Shown here piece by piece: positions 8,817 to 15,916 of a stretch of DNA of 64,000 bases. The stretch is from contig JAJFLU010000052.1 of NCBI GenBank assembly GCA_021772515.1, forward strand, positions 87,110 through 151,109, given 5' to 3'. Origin of the DNA: Opitutales bacterium. GTDB taxonomy: Bacteria > Verrucomicrobiota > Verrucomicrobiia > Opitutales > UBA2987. Within the stretch, counting starts at the first letter, position 1. Each line of letters opens with the position of its first letter. The notes beneath the pieces are model-generated. The model was not told the origin of the DNA. It did no database searches and worked only from the letters and a program-made list of their open reading frames with translations. The position numbers and the translations under genes were made by a program.

Positions 8817-9110
8817 TTAAAAGTCGCTGGATAATTCAGGCAGCGGAGCGGCCAGCTTTTGTGCTACGTCATCAATGGCTGCTTTGTGCTCAGATTCTCG
8901 GTTTTCCAGAAAATTTCTGCCACGGGCTACTGCCTCGGGCCGAATTTCCGGCAGCGCCGCCAGTTTCTGTATAAGACTCTGACGCCTGGATACGTCGAGA
9001 GTGTCCTGCGGGAATTCCCCAGCAGGCGCTGTTTTACTAATTTCACCCCTCTTATGTACTCCACTCGAAAAAGGTGTTGGGGCCGGTGAATTTACCGAAT
9101 CAATATTCAT
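8817..9110 (-). CDS. FlgM-like anti-sigma-28 candidate
   Basis: 97 aa from the ATG at 9110. The frame is open to 9200, but the extra 30 residues are hydrophobic/basic and unlike the rest, and the sigma-28-like promoter at 9120-9147 would lie inside them. The protein has a disordered, Pro/Ser-rich N-terminal half, then 'DTLDVSRRQSLIQKLAALPEIRPEAVARG...FLENRES', which resembles the helical sigma-binding half of FlgM ('D.SR...I..L......I'). Small size, disorder and a place just before fliS are typical for flgM. Sequence identity to known FlgM is weak by eye, so this is a candidate only. If right, it would feed back on the sigma-28 promoters of this region. Confidence 0.5.
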   Translation of the reverse strand: MNIDSVNSPAPTPFSSGVHKRGEISKTAPAGEFPQDTLDVSRRQSLIQKLAALPEIRPEAVARGRNFLENRESEHKAAIDDVAQKLAAPLPELSSDF

Positions 9111-9119
9111 ATAATTATT

Positions 9120-9147
9120 ATATAGGCTTTCGTTTTTAGAAGTTTTA
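9120..9147 (-). promoter_or_regulatory. possible sigma-28 promoter for flgM-like/fliS/fliT-like/pseC/pseG
   Basis: Minus strand: TAAAACTT (9140-9147, 6 of 8) and GCCTATAT (9120-9127, 6 of 8) separated by 12 bases, one more than the ideal 11. It lies just upstream of the ATG at 9110. This would leave a very short leader, which lowers confidence. Confidence 0.35.
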
Positions 9148-9196
9148 CTACTCCTAATCCTATATCGAATAAAACCGAGCAAACTGAAATAAAAAA

Positions 9197-9931
9197 TCAC
9201 CTTCCCGGAATAGTCCCAAATACTTCAAAAGCGATATACCTGGAAAATTGCCGTGGGCTTCGCAGTATGGTCTCCGCAGTTTGCAGAGGTTGGGTGCTCA
9301 AATCCGAACTTCTCTGAAATCGGCGTGCAGACACCGAAACAGAGGGATTTCCCGAACTGAATACTTCATCGAAGGCCCAGAGGATGTCTTTACTTTCCAT
9401 GGCGATCAATTTACTCCGAATACCGATATCTATTGGCTTATAGGGGCTGTATTGGGTCAAATCCGTAAACAATACGGCATCCGCAGCATATTTTTGCTCA
9501 AGGTATTCAAAAAGCTCAATCGGGAGTCGCTCAACAGAGGTCAACTGCCGCCTGCCAAGCAGATCGAGCAATTCCTTCCGCGATACCACAACGACCTCAA
9601 ATAGGGATGTTTGAGTAAGTGCGGAGACAAAATCATGATCGATCGCTTCCAGAAAGTCTCCTTCGTATTCATCGTAGTAAACAGGAAGATAAACGACTCG
9701 ATGAATTTCCTCGGGCATGGCGCCGACACTATAAAAATTTTGTGGCCGGTAGGATGGGCCTAGAAAGTCCTGCACTTTGGAGACCTTGCCATGGCCTGAT
9801 TGGCAGCCAGTCGGCAACATCATGCCCATGATACCTGTAGCCAGTAGGCTAAACCTGTATGCCAGCCGCAAATTTTTGCGAAATATGGATTTCGAAGCTT
9901 TTTTGTCCTTAACTTCCTTTATTTTACTCAT
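9197..9931 (-). CDS. outer-membrane lipoprotein with CsgG/FlgT-like domain
   Basis: 244 aa from the ATG at 9931. The frame is open to 10318, but that part is the antisense shadow of fliD. A basic N-terminus and hydrophobic core ('FSLLATGIMGMMLPTGC') end in a lipobox LPTG|C, so a lipoprotein signal is likely. The mature part has an alpha/beta pattern: 'RVVYLPVYYDEYEGDFLEAI', 'VSALTQTSLFEVVVVSRKEL', 'YAADAVLFTDLTQY', 'DIGIRSKLIAMESKDILWAF'. This recalls the CsgG, LpoB and FlgT anticodon-binding-like lipoproteins: a conserved strand, a 'LFEVV.....L' turn, then an availability strand. It lies 37 bases after fliD and so is in the flagellar operon. A periplasmic or outer-membrane flagellar part is the natural guess, but no exact family was recognised. 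Confidence 0.65.
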   Translation of the reverse strand: MSKIKEVKDKKASKSIFRKNLRLAYRFSLLATGIMGMMLPTGCQSGHGKVSKVQDFLGPSYRPQNFYSVGAMPEEIHRVVYLPVYYDEYEGDFLEAIDHDFVSALTQTSLFEVVVVSRKELLDLLGRRQLTSVERLPIELFEYLEQKYAADAVLFTDLTQYSPYKPIDIGIRSKLIAMESKDILWAFDEVFSSGNPSVSVSARRFQRSSDLSTQPLQTAETILRSPRQFSRYIAFEVFGTIPGR

Positions 9932-9968
9932 GGAAATGAAAAATGCTGTTTCCGTGCTAATTCGCTTT

Positions 9969-11681
9969 TTACTGGAATGAATTATTGAGAGCTTGAAGCT
10001 GCTGATTGATTTTTGACTGGGCAATTTCCATCTGCAAAAAGCTCTGCTGAAGCACACCGGTCTTAAATTCGATAGTTCTCTCCATGGCGATGATCTGCTC
10101 ATCCAGTTTTCTAGTCCTTTCGTTGAGCAGATCCCTTTGCGTATCGAGAATGCCATTGCTGGCCACATAGCCGTCGATAAACGCCTGCATACTGGTGGCG
10201 ACCCCATCCGTCGAGTCCGTGAAAACTGTTGCCACCGCATCGGGAAAATCTTTGAGCGCGTCTGTGAAGGCTTCTTCATCGGCAATCTCAAGCTCACTGC
10301 TATCAGTTTTGAAATCAATGCCCATGTCTTGCAGCCGCTTTACCGCTCCCGTCAGGCTGGGAACCGACGCAAATACCTCTGCCCGCAGATCACGGGCTAC
10401 TGAGGTTACCTCTCTGTTGCTGCTGAATACATTGGTAGTTACGCTATCAGCTTTTACCGTTATGGCGGTGTTGGTTTTAATGAACGACTGCACCGCGTTG
10501 TATTTGGTAATAAATGCGTCCACTTTGGCCCGAACGGAGCTGTTATCGGAAGATACTGTGACCTTCTCAGTGCCGAGTGTCTTGCCGGTGACGCTTAAAC
10601 CGGTAATCCCGTGCACACTTTCATCGAATTTGTTGCTGTTGCTGGTGATGACGCCTCCGCCATTAACCGTGAAATTGGCATTATCCCCCAAAGTGACCGT
10701 CGCGGTGGAATTCACGCCAAGAGCCTCCAACAAACCACCGGCGCTTTCACTCACCGCCAGTCCAAAACTTCCGGTATTCTTGTTCAAAAGTGTAAATTGA
10801 TCGGTAACAGAATCATAGGAAAGTGTCGCCTCCGCCGTGGATGCATCAATCCGCCCGATGAGGTCGCGCAGGCTGTCGTCATTTACATTAAATGCTATAT
10901 CGGTCCCATTGACGGTTATCGTGCCGTTGCCACTGCCGTCCACGTTCGTAATTGATGCGGCCAATCCCGAGCTGGCGATTGAGGAATCGAGCTTTATCGT
11001 CCCGAGGCTGGAATTACTGCTCACACTATTGGTTCCATTGCTGAACAACTTTGACGAAAGGAGAAAATTGCTCGTGTCATTAGGGCTGCCAACTACGACT
11101 TCCGAGGCGCTGTTTAAATCGATTTGGTCGAGCACGGGGTCGTAGGTAGCGGTAACTGCACCGCCTGTGGCGGTTGATATGGCATCGAAAACATCTTGCA
11201 GCGAATCCGTGGAGGCAACCGTGACCTGCGAACCATTGACCGTGAAAAACCCATCCGTAATGGCTGTGGTAAGATTCATGGCCGAAACCGTTACCCCGCT
11301 GACATCGGACGTAGCGCTGATGGGAGCGGCTACGTCAGTAGAACCACTTCGGTTGGTTTGCGTGGCCAGCTTGGTGATGACAAACTGATATTCCCCGACC
11401 TGTGTATTAGTAGCCGCAGTGGCCGACAATATCAAGGAATCGGGATCCAGCAAAGCGGTCGAGCGACCGAAATAAAGGCTGCTTTCCTGTAGGTCTTTGG
11501 CCGCAGTGCCGAGGGCATTAAGCTTGGTTTCCAGAGATTCAAAGGCCGCTACCTCTTTGGCAACAGTGTTCTTCTCTACCCGTAGTCGATTTTGAGGAAC
11601 CCTCTCGATTTGGATCAACTGATCGATAACCGATTGAGAATCAAAGCCGGACACGAGGCCGCTTAATTTTAGTCCTTCCAT
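9969..11681 (-). CDS. fliD: flagellar filament cap protein FliD (hook-associated protein 2)
   Basis: 570 aa. FliD caps the filament tip and guides flagellin assembly outside the cell. It opens with 'LKLSGLVSGFDSQSVIDQLI' and 'IERVPQNRLRVEKN', the standard FliD_N start. The middle is Thr/Ser/Val-rich with repeated beta modules ('GNGTITVNGTDIAFNVNDDS', 'GSFGLAVSESAGGLLEALGV'). The C-terminal FliD_C part has 'VDAFITKYNAVQSFIK', 'LQDMGIDFKTDSSELEI' and a closing coiled-coil 'LLNERTRKLDEQIIAMERTI'. Length is normal to somewhat long. It is the first gene of a minus-strand operon running to pseG and has a near-consensus sigma-28 promoter. Confidence 0.95.
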   Translation of the reverse strand: MEGLKLSGLVSGFDSQSVIDQLIQIERVPQNRLRVEKNTVAKEVAAFESLETKLNALGTAAKDLQESSLYFGRSTALLDPDSLILSATAATNTQVGEYQFVITKLATQTNRSGSTDVAAPISATSDVSGVTVSAMNLTTAITDGFFTVNGSQVTVASTDSLQDVFDAISTATGGAVTATYDPVLDQIDLNSASEVVVGSPNDTSNFLLSSKLFSNGTNSVSSNSSLGTIKLDSSIASSGLAASITNVDGSGNGTITVNGTDIAFNVNDDSLRDLIGRIDASTAEATLSYDSVTDQFTLLNKNTGSFGLAVSESAGGLLEALGVNSTATVTLGDNANFTVNGGGVITSNSNKFDESVHGITGLSVTGKTLGTEKVTVSSDNSSVRAKVDAFITKYNAVQSFIKTNTAITVKADSVTTNVFSSNREVTSVARDLRAEVFASVPSLTGAVKRLQDMGIDFKTDSSELEIADEEAFTDALKDFPDAVATVFTDSTDGVATSMQAFIDGYVASNGILDTQRDLLNERTRKLDEQIIAMERTIEFKTGVLQQSFLQMEIAQSKINQQLQALNNSFQ

Positions 11682-11720
11682 GGGAAATTTGATTTTTTAT
11701 CTGAAAATGGTACGCGTCGA

Positions 11721-11747
11721 ATATCGGCTGAAACGGCGCAATCTTTA
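11721..11747 (-). promoter_or_regulatory. sigma-28 promoter of fliD operon
   Basis: Minus strand: -35 TAAAGATT (11740-11747, 7 of 8), spacer of exactly 11 bases, -10 GCCGATAT (11721-11728, 7 of 8). It lies 40 bases before the fliD ATG. This is the best flagellar promoter in the window and sits in a classical class-3 flagellar gene context. Confidence 0.8.
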
Positions 11748-11761
11748 AAAATTGATCAAGG

Positions 11762-13597
11762 TCAGGCGGCCATTACTCGTTCGATCCGTCGTACCAGAAA
11801 ATGAGCTCCCTCAACCAGCGCCCAATAGTATTCGCGGTTTTTCAGCACATTCTTCCAATGTTCACTGGATGCCACGAGCGCTTTGGAATTTTCCCTGCAC
11901 CGAAAGAGTTCGGTCTTTGTTCTGCCATCGAAAAGCACCTGGTAGTCGTTTGGATGGCGATCGAGTAACTCGTTAATCTGCGTCGCCTGTCTTTCACCTT
12001 TGAGGAGGGCCTCATGCCCTTTGCCCGCATCTCCTTCCAGTTCAGGAGGTAAAAGCTCCAGGTGGAGCGCCGCCTCCAAGCTCTGGTTGAATAACTGCCG
12101 GGCGAATCGTAAAGTCGGATTGAGCGCCTTTCGCAATTGTCGTCCGACTGCCATTGTTTGATAAGATTGAGAAAGCATCGACGATAGTTTTTTCCTCACA
12201 CCCTCGCTGTTCTCATAGCCGAGCCAGGATGCCGCCTCACCGTATTTTAGGTAGGGCACACCGGCGATTCGGGCTCCCAAACGCGCCGTATTGATAAAAG
12301 TGATGTCGGGATAATTTTTTACAATCTGGCAAAATGTTTTTAAATAAACAAACAGCGGCTCATCTACCGGAACATGCTCAAGGGTATTTCCCGGTAATAT
12401 CCGGCAGGAGGAAGGTTCTGAAAATACTCGACCCTCGTCAGCGTAAAAAGAATCGAGGGTATGGGTCTGCCCCCCCTGAGAAAGGGCCATATCCTGCCCT
12501 ACCAGGCAAATTTTGCGACAGCCCCAAAGCCTTGCCAGATCAACCACACAGGCCGATACCGTGCCCTGCTCGAGAATGGTTGTCCCTTCCCCCTGACCCA
12601 GCCTTTGGCGAACAATTCTCGCCAGGGAATTATTGCCTGTCCAGGTAAACGCGTTTCCGGCAAATTTATTAACTACCTGTGGACATACGAAATAGGGGCA
12701 AGCGAGCGCGACGCCTTCCACCGGCAAACCTTCGTAACCCTTGGCGGTATCTTCCCTTGGGTCTGCGGCAAGCGTCATATGGGGAACAATTCCATTATTT
12801 ATCAATTTTCTATAGGAACTGTTGACGCAGATAACTATGGCCCGTTTTTGAACCGACCGAAGAAACTCTATGGCCTCGTCGAGGGAGGGACCAGCCCCGA
12901 CCAGAACGACTGGTAACTCCTGAAAAAAGTTTCGTGTCACGCCGATATCGGGACTTGCGAGCAATAGGGGCAAATTATCCAATGTCGCCTCTTGCCACAG
13001 ACTTGAATCCCGGATGTTGGACTGGTACAGACGCCGCCAGATTTCAAAATTTCGGGCAAATTCCGCGAAAAATTTTTCATAATACTTTTCATTGAGGGAA
13101 AAGAGCGGTGAAAAAATTAGCGGCCCAATATCGCGAAAATCGGAAAATTGAACCTCCCTCAGGGGTTCAAAGTACTTTTCGTCTATCTCTCCGGTTCCAA
13201 GTATAAGTCGTTCGTCATTCAGCAGCCTAAAACAATCCACTTTGGATAGCACAGCCCCCAGATCTCGGGGATTCCGCTCACCCACAAAAAGGAAATTACC
13301 CTCACCGGCTTTTTCAAGCAACGCTTCCAAATGGGTGCCAAGACCGAACCCGCTGACCGCATAAAAGGTGTTTTCTTTATATTCCACTTGGGTGGTCCAG
13401 CGTTTCGCGAGATCGCGGGCATCCCTGCGCCCATAAGGGTAAATAGTCCGGTCCCCCATTCCAAATGCCAGGTATTGGCCGTTGCCGGTCCCTTCAATTT
13501 CACAATCGGAATTGCCGACGCCAGCCTCATTTATCCGGCGTAAAACCTCCGGAAAGCGAGCTTTGAGGACCGCTTCATTTCGGGGGAGAAGTCTCAC
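11762..13597 (-). CDS. motility-associated factor (Maf) glycosyltransferase, DUF115/MptE-like
   Basis: 611 aa. Maf proteins attach pseudaminic or legionaminic acid to flagellin in the cytoplasm. The central domain (about 215-420) has 'VVLVGAGPSLDEAIEFL', 'AIVICVNSSYRKLINNGIVP', 'LAADPREDT' and 'ICLVGQDMALSQGGQTH', matching the DUF115/6-hydroxymethylpterin-pyrophosphokinase-like core of Maf, which is related to sialyltransferase folds. The N-terminal 200 residues and the helical C-terminal 190 are the usual flanks. The start is a GTG at 13597, overlapping the upstream stop as GTGA, so it is translationally coupled. The pse genes and flagellin on either side support a Pse donor and a flagellin acceptor, by inference. 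Confidence 0.88.
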   Translation of the reverse strand: MRLLPRNEAVLKARFPEVLRRINEAGVGNSDCEIEGTGNGQYLAFGMGDRTIYPYGRRDARDLAKRWTTQVEYKENTFYAVSGFGLGTHLEALLEKAGEGNFLFVGERNPRDLGAVLSKVDCFRLLNDERLILGTGEIDEKYFEPLREVQFSDFRDIGPLIFSPLFSLNEKYYEKFFAEFARNFEIWRRLYQSNIRDSSLWQEATLDNLPLLLASPDIGVTRNFFQELPVVLVGAGPSLDEAIEFLRSVQKRAIVICVNSSYRKLINNGIVPHMTLAADPREDTAKGYEGLPVEGVALACPYFVCPQVVNKFAGNAFTWTGNNSLARIVRQRLGQGEGTTILEQGTVSACVVDLARLWGCRKICLVGQDMALSQGGQTHTLDSFYADEGRVFSEPSSCRILPGNTLEHVPVDEPLFVYLKTFCQIVKNYPDITFINTARLGARIAGVPYLKYGEAASWLGYENSEGVRKKLSSMLSQSYQTMAVGRQLRKALNPTLRFARQLFNQSLEAALHLELLPPELEGDAGKGHEALLKGERQATQINELLDRHPNDYQVLFDGRTKTELFRCRENSKALVASSEHWKNVLKNREYYWALVEGAHFLVRRIERVMAA

Positions 13598-14214
13598 GCG
13601 ACAAACTCCCTGCTCCTTAAATCAAGGTCCTCGGTCACGGGTCCGGCCAAGGTTTCAACGAGTGTCTTGACTGAAACGGCGAGGTCACAAACGATAATAT
13701 CCGAGATTTGCCCGACATCTCCTCGCGCAGCATTCTCGAGAAATTTCTCAAGTTCTTTTTCGAGTTGCCCGAACTGATTTTCAAGCAATTCAAGCCAGAC
13801 GAAATTTCCGTCTCGCCCATAGGCCACGAGAGCTTCAAGAATGTCCTGAAAGGGTTGCATCTTAACCGAAAACTCCTCGATCCTGGCCACAACCTTTGAC
13901 CACGGTAAACTCAATACGACAGCCCCGTAGGAAATCAGCTCTTCGGAGAGGTTGCCATTGTTGTTGAGAAAATCGGCAATTATATCACGATAGACGTTGG
14001 ATCGCCGGGAAGAGGTTGCCACAACCTTGTCGTAGGACTGCAAATCAGTTTTGACTTGGCCGCGAAGAAAATCGCAACCATCGACCTCAAAACTGACAAT
14101 ACAGCGTTCCTGCTCCCCCATAATCTGGTTGAGAAGATTAAACAAAGCCTCCGCATCCGCAGGCTCCGGGCCATCGAACAGCACTTTTTCGTGATCTAAA
14201 TATATCTCTCCCAT
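13594..14214 (-). CDS. unknown protein coupled to Maf
   Basis: 206 aa; not recognised. It is acidic and soluble, with no signal peptide or membrane segment. The N-terminal half looks alpha/beta ('MGEIYLDHEKVLFDG', 'CIVSFEVDGCDFLRG', 'SYDKVVATSSRR'). The C-terminal half is helical ('LLENQFGQLEKELEKFLENA', 'LAVSVKTLVETLAG'). Its stop overlaps the Maf GTG by four bases, so the two are made together, and stoichiometric partnership or a shared substrate is plausible. Possible roles include a chaperone or adaptor that delivers flagellin or Pse to Maf; this is guesswork. No promoter was recognised in front of it. Confidence 0.7.
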   Translation of the reverse strand: MGEIYLDHEKVLFDGPEPADAEALFNLLNQIMGEQERCIVSFEVDGCDFLRGQVKTDLQSYDKVVATSSRRSNVYRDIIADFLNNNGNLSEELISYGAVVLSLPWSKVVARIEEFSVKMQPFQDILEALVAYGRDGNFVWLELLENQFGQLEKELEKFLENAARGDVGQISDIIVCDLAVSVKTLVETLAGPVTEDLDLRSREFVA

Positions 14215-14388
14215 AGGAAAACCAATCGGTTACGAGCTTGTAACGGAAATTTTTTCCTAAGTTTAAGCAGAATTACGGAAGAAAACTCCTTTTTAAGCCA
14301 CTAATTAGCAGTTTCTCCAGGTATTCTTCTCCCTTGAAAATCAACGGGTTGAAGAATTTTTGAGATGCACAATAAATGCAAATATTGC

Positions 14389-14416
14389 TTAAGTTTCCCC
14401 GGTTTTAAGCGTAAAA
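14389..14416 (+). promoter_or_regulatory. weak candidate sigma-28 promoter for flagellin
   Basis: TTAAGTTT (14389-14396, 7 of 8 to the -35 consensus), 12 bases, then GCGTAAAA (14409-14416, 5 of 8 to the -10). It lies 100 bases upstream of the flagellin ATG. Just before the ribosome-binding site (AAGGAAG, 14505-14511) a 6-bp inverted repeat GGCAAT/ATTGCC (14478-14494) could form a leader hairpin. The rest of the 301-base divergent gap (14215-14515) shows nothing I recognise. Confidence 0.3.
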
Positions 14417-14515
14417 TAGGCGTCGCAGCACGGATGTTACGTCTGGGGTGCCAATCCCTGACCAAAAATTGGCCCCTGGCAATGGGCAATTGCCGGAAAA
14501 AATCAAGGAAGATCA

Positions 14516-15316
14516 ATGTCAATAGTTATCAATACCAACCCTGCGGCAACAGCCGCATCTGTCAATCTGAATACGAGCAATGCGCTCCTGCAGAAAAGTC
14601 TCAATCGGCTCTCGAGTGGAATAAAAATCACTTCGCCTGCCGATGATGCCGGCGGTCTCGCCGTGTCCATGAAAATGATGGCAGCTATCAAGAGGACGGA
14701 GGCTGTTAACGCTAATATCGCTAACGCTATTTCGTTCCTGCAAACCCAGGATGGAGCCAACCAGACGGCTGGTAAAATCCTGGATCGTATCTCCGAGTTG
14801 AAAACACTCGCGTCGGACATCACCAAGAGTACTGCCGATGTTTCCAACTACGAGGTGGAGTTCGATCAACTGAAAACACAGCTGAGTAATCTCACCAATG
14901 AGAAATTCAATGGTGTAAGCCTCTTTGGAGGTGGCACAGCAAACGTCATTATCACCGAGGATGGTTCACAGACGGTCTCGATTACCAAATCGGATCTTAT
15001 TAACGCCATTACCTCGGTTACAGCCGCCACCGATGTAGCAAACATCTCGATTGGAGTCATAACGGATTCCATCCAGTCGGTTGCTACCCTGCGAGCCACC
15101 AATGGCGCTCAGACGAGTCGACTCCAATTCGCCGGAGAGATGCTGTCCATCAACAGGATCAACCTGGAAGCAGCCAACAGCCGCATTATCGATACGGATA
15201 TCGCGGCCGAATCCACACAGTTTGCCAAGTATAATATACTTGTGCAATCGGGTGCGGCCATGCTGGCTCAGGCCAACGCTTCCTCTCAGGTTGCACTCAG
15301 ACTTCTCGGTTCATAA
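14516..15316 (+). CDS. fliC: flagellin
   Basis: 266 aa, a short flagellin made mostly of the conserved D0/D1 ends. The N-terminal part has 'NALLQKSLNRLSSGIKITSP', the normal 'RLSSG..I..A.DDA.G' signature with Ser-Pro in place of the usual Asn-Ser-Ala region, and 'AVNANIANAISFLQTQDGA'. The C-terminal part has 'RIIDTDIAAESTQFAKYNIL' and ends 'ASSQVALRLLGS'. Between them is only about 100 residues, rich in Ser, Thr and Val, with no large variable domain. A good ribosome-binding site (AAGGAAG) precedes the ATG, and a strong terminator follows. The Ser/Thr residues of the centre are plausible Pse acceptor sites given the adjacent Maf and pse genes. Confidence 0.95.
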   Translation: MSIVINTNPAATAASVNLNTSNALLQKSLNRLSSGIKITSPADDAGGLAVSMKMMAAIKRTEAVNANIANAISFLQTQDGANQTAGKILDRISELKTLASDITKSTADVSNYEVEFDQLKTQLSNLTNEKFNGVSLFGGGTANVIITEDGSQTVSITKSDLINAITSVTAATDVANISIGVITDSIQSVATLRATNGAQTSRLQFAGEMLSINRINLEAANSRIIDTDIAAESTQFAKYNILVQSGAAMLAQANASSQVALRLLGS

Positions 15317-15346
15317 TACCAGATTTGACAGATTGTTACTATATAT

Positions 15347-15380
15347 AAAGGGGCTCCCGAATCGATTCAGGAGCCCCTTT
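15347..15380 (+). terminator. strong intrinsic terminator after flagellin
   Basis: AAAGGGGCTCC (15347-15357) pairs with GGAGCCCCTTT (15370-15380); the loop itself contains the palindrome GAATCGATTC, so the hairpin can extend past one C/A mismatch. It is followed by a T-rich tail. The A-tract on the other side means it could also work on the minus strand, after the fabZ-like gene. Confidence 0.9.
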
Positions 15381-15466
15381 TATAATTGAATCGATTCTAT
15401 CTCAAATTCGCAGATGCGACCTGGAAATCTGGTGGAGTCGGGAGGTGGTTTTCTCCCTAAACCATT

Positions 15467-15907
15467 TTAGTTCCGCTCTTTGATGAGGGCCAAGGCGAAA
15501 TCGATAGCCAAAGCGAGTTTGCCGTCGTTTCTTTTAACGGTTCCGCGTAGGAAGTGGAATTTCCCGAGGGATTCCTTGAAACGGGCTTCGATGGTGAGCG
15601 TGTCGCCGGGTTTGACCATGTTTTTGAACTTGGCCTCCTTTATACGGGAGAGAATCGGGGTGGCGTCTTCTGCCGAGCCTCCTTCGCGTATCAGTTTTTC
15701 CACCAAATAAATGGCGCCGGTTTGAAATACGGCTTCGCAGAGAAGAACTCCCGGCATGATGGGGTTTCCGGGGTAATGTCCTTCAAAATGCGGCTCATCG
15801 GCCCGCACATCGCGTTTTGTAACGGCGTAATCATCCGTCACTTCCACGATTTCATCGACAAATAAAAACGGTGGCCTATGGGGAATCGTTCGGTAAACTT
15901 CGTTCAT
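15467..15907 (-). CDS. FabZ-like (3R)-hydroxyacyl-ACP dehydratase
   Basis: 146 aa; hot-dog fold. The family signature is complete: 'IPHRPPFLFVDEIVE', 'FEGHYPGNPIMPGVLLCEA' with catalytic His (HYPG) and Glu (CEA), and a C-terminal 'FKNMVKPGDTLTIEARF'. FabZ removes water from 3-hydroxyacyl-ACP in fatty-acid elongation. This copy lies 9 bases after an FAD oxidoreductase and not among other fab genes, so it may serve a special lipid or pigment pathway instead of being the housekeeping FabZ. Length is normal (about 145 aa). Confidence 0.85.
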   Translation of the reverse strand: MNEVYRTIPHRPPFLFVDEIVEVTDDYAVTKRDVRADEPHFEGHYPGNPIMPGVLLCEAVFQTGAIYLVEKLIREGGSAEDATPILSRIKEAKFKNMVKPGDTLTIEARFKESLGKFHFLRGTVKRNDGKLALAIDFALALIKERN

Positions 15908-15916
15908 CAGGCTCGC

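Noticed and set aside
9932..10318. 387-base extension of the lipoprotein frame
   Set aside because: It is antisense-frame shadow of the fliD 3' end; the signal peptide and lipobox start at 9931.
14471..14494. sigma-54-type promoter before flagellin (TGGC...TTGC)
   Set aside because: The GG and GC elements are 14 bases apart instead of 12, so sigma-54 would not fit.
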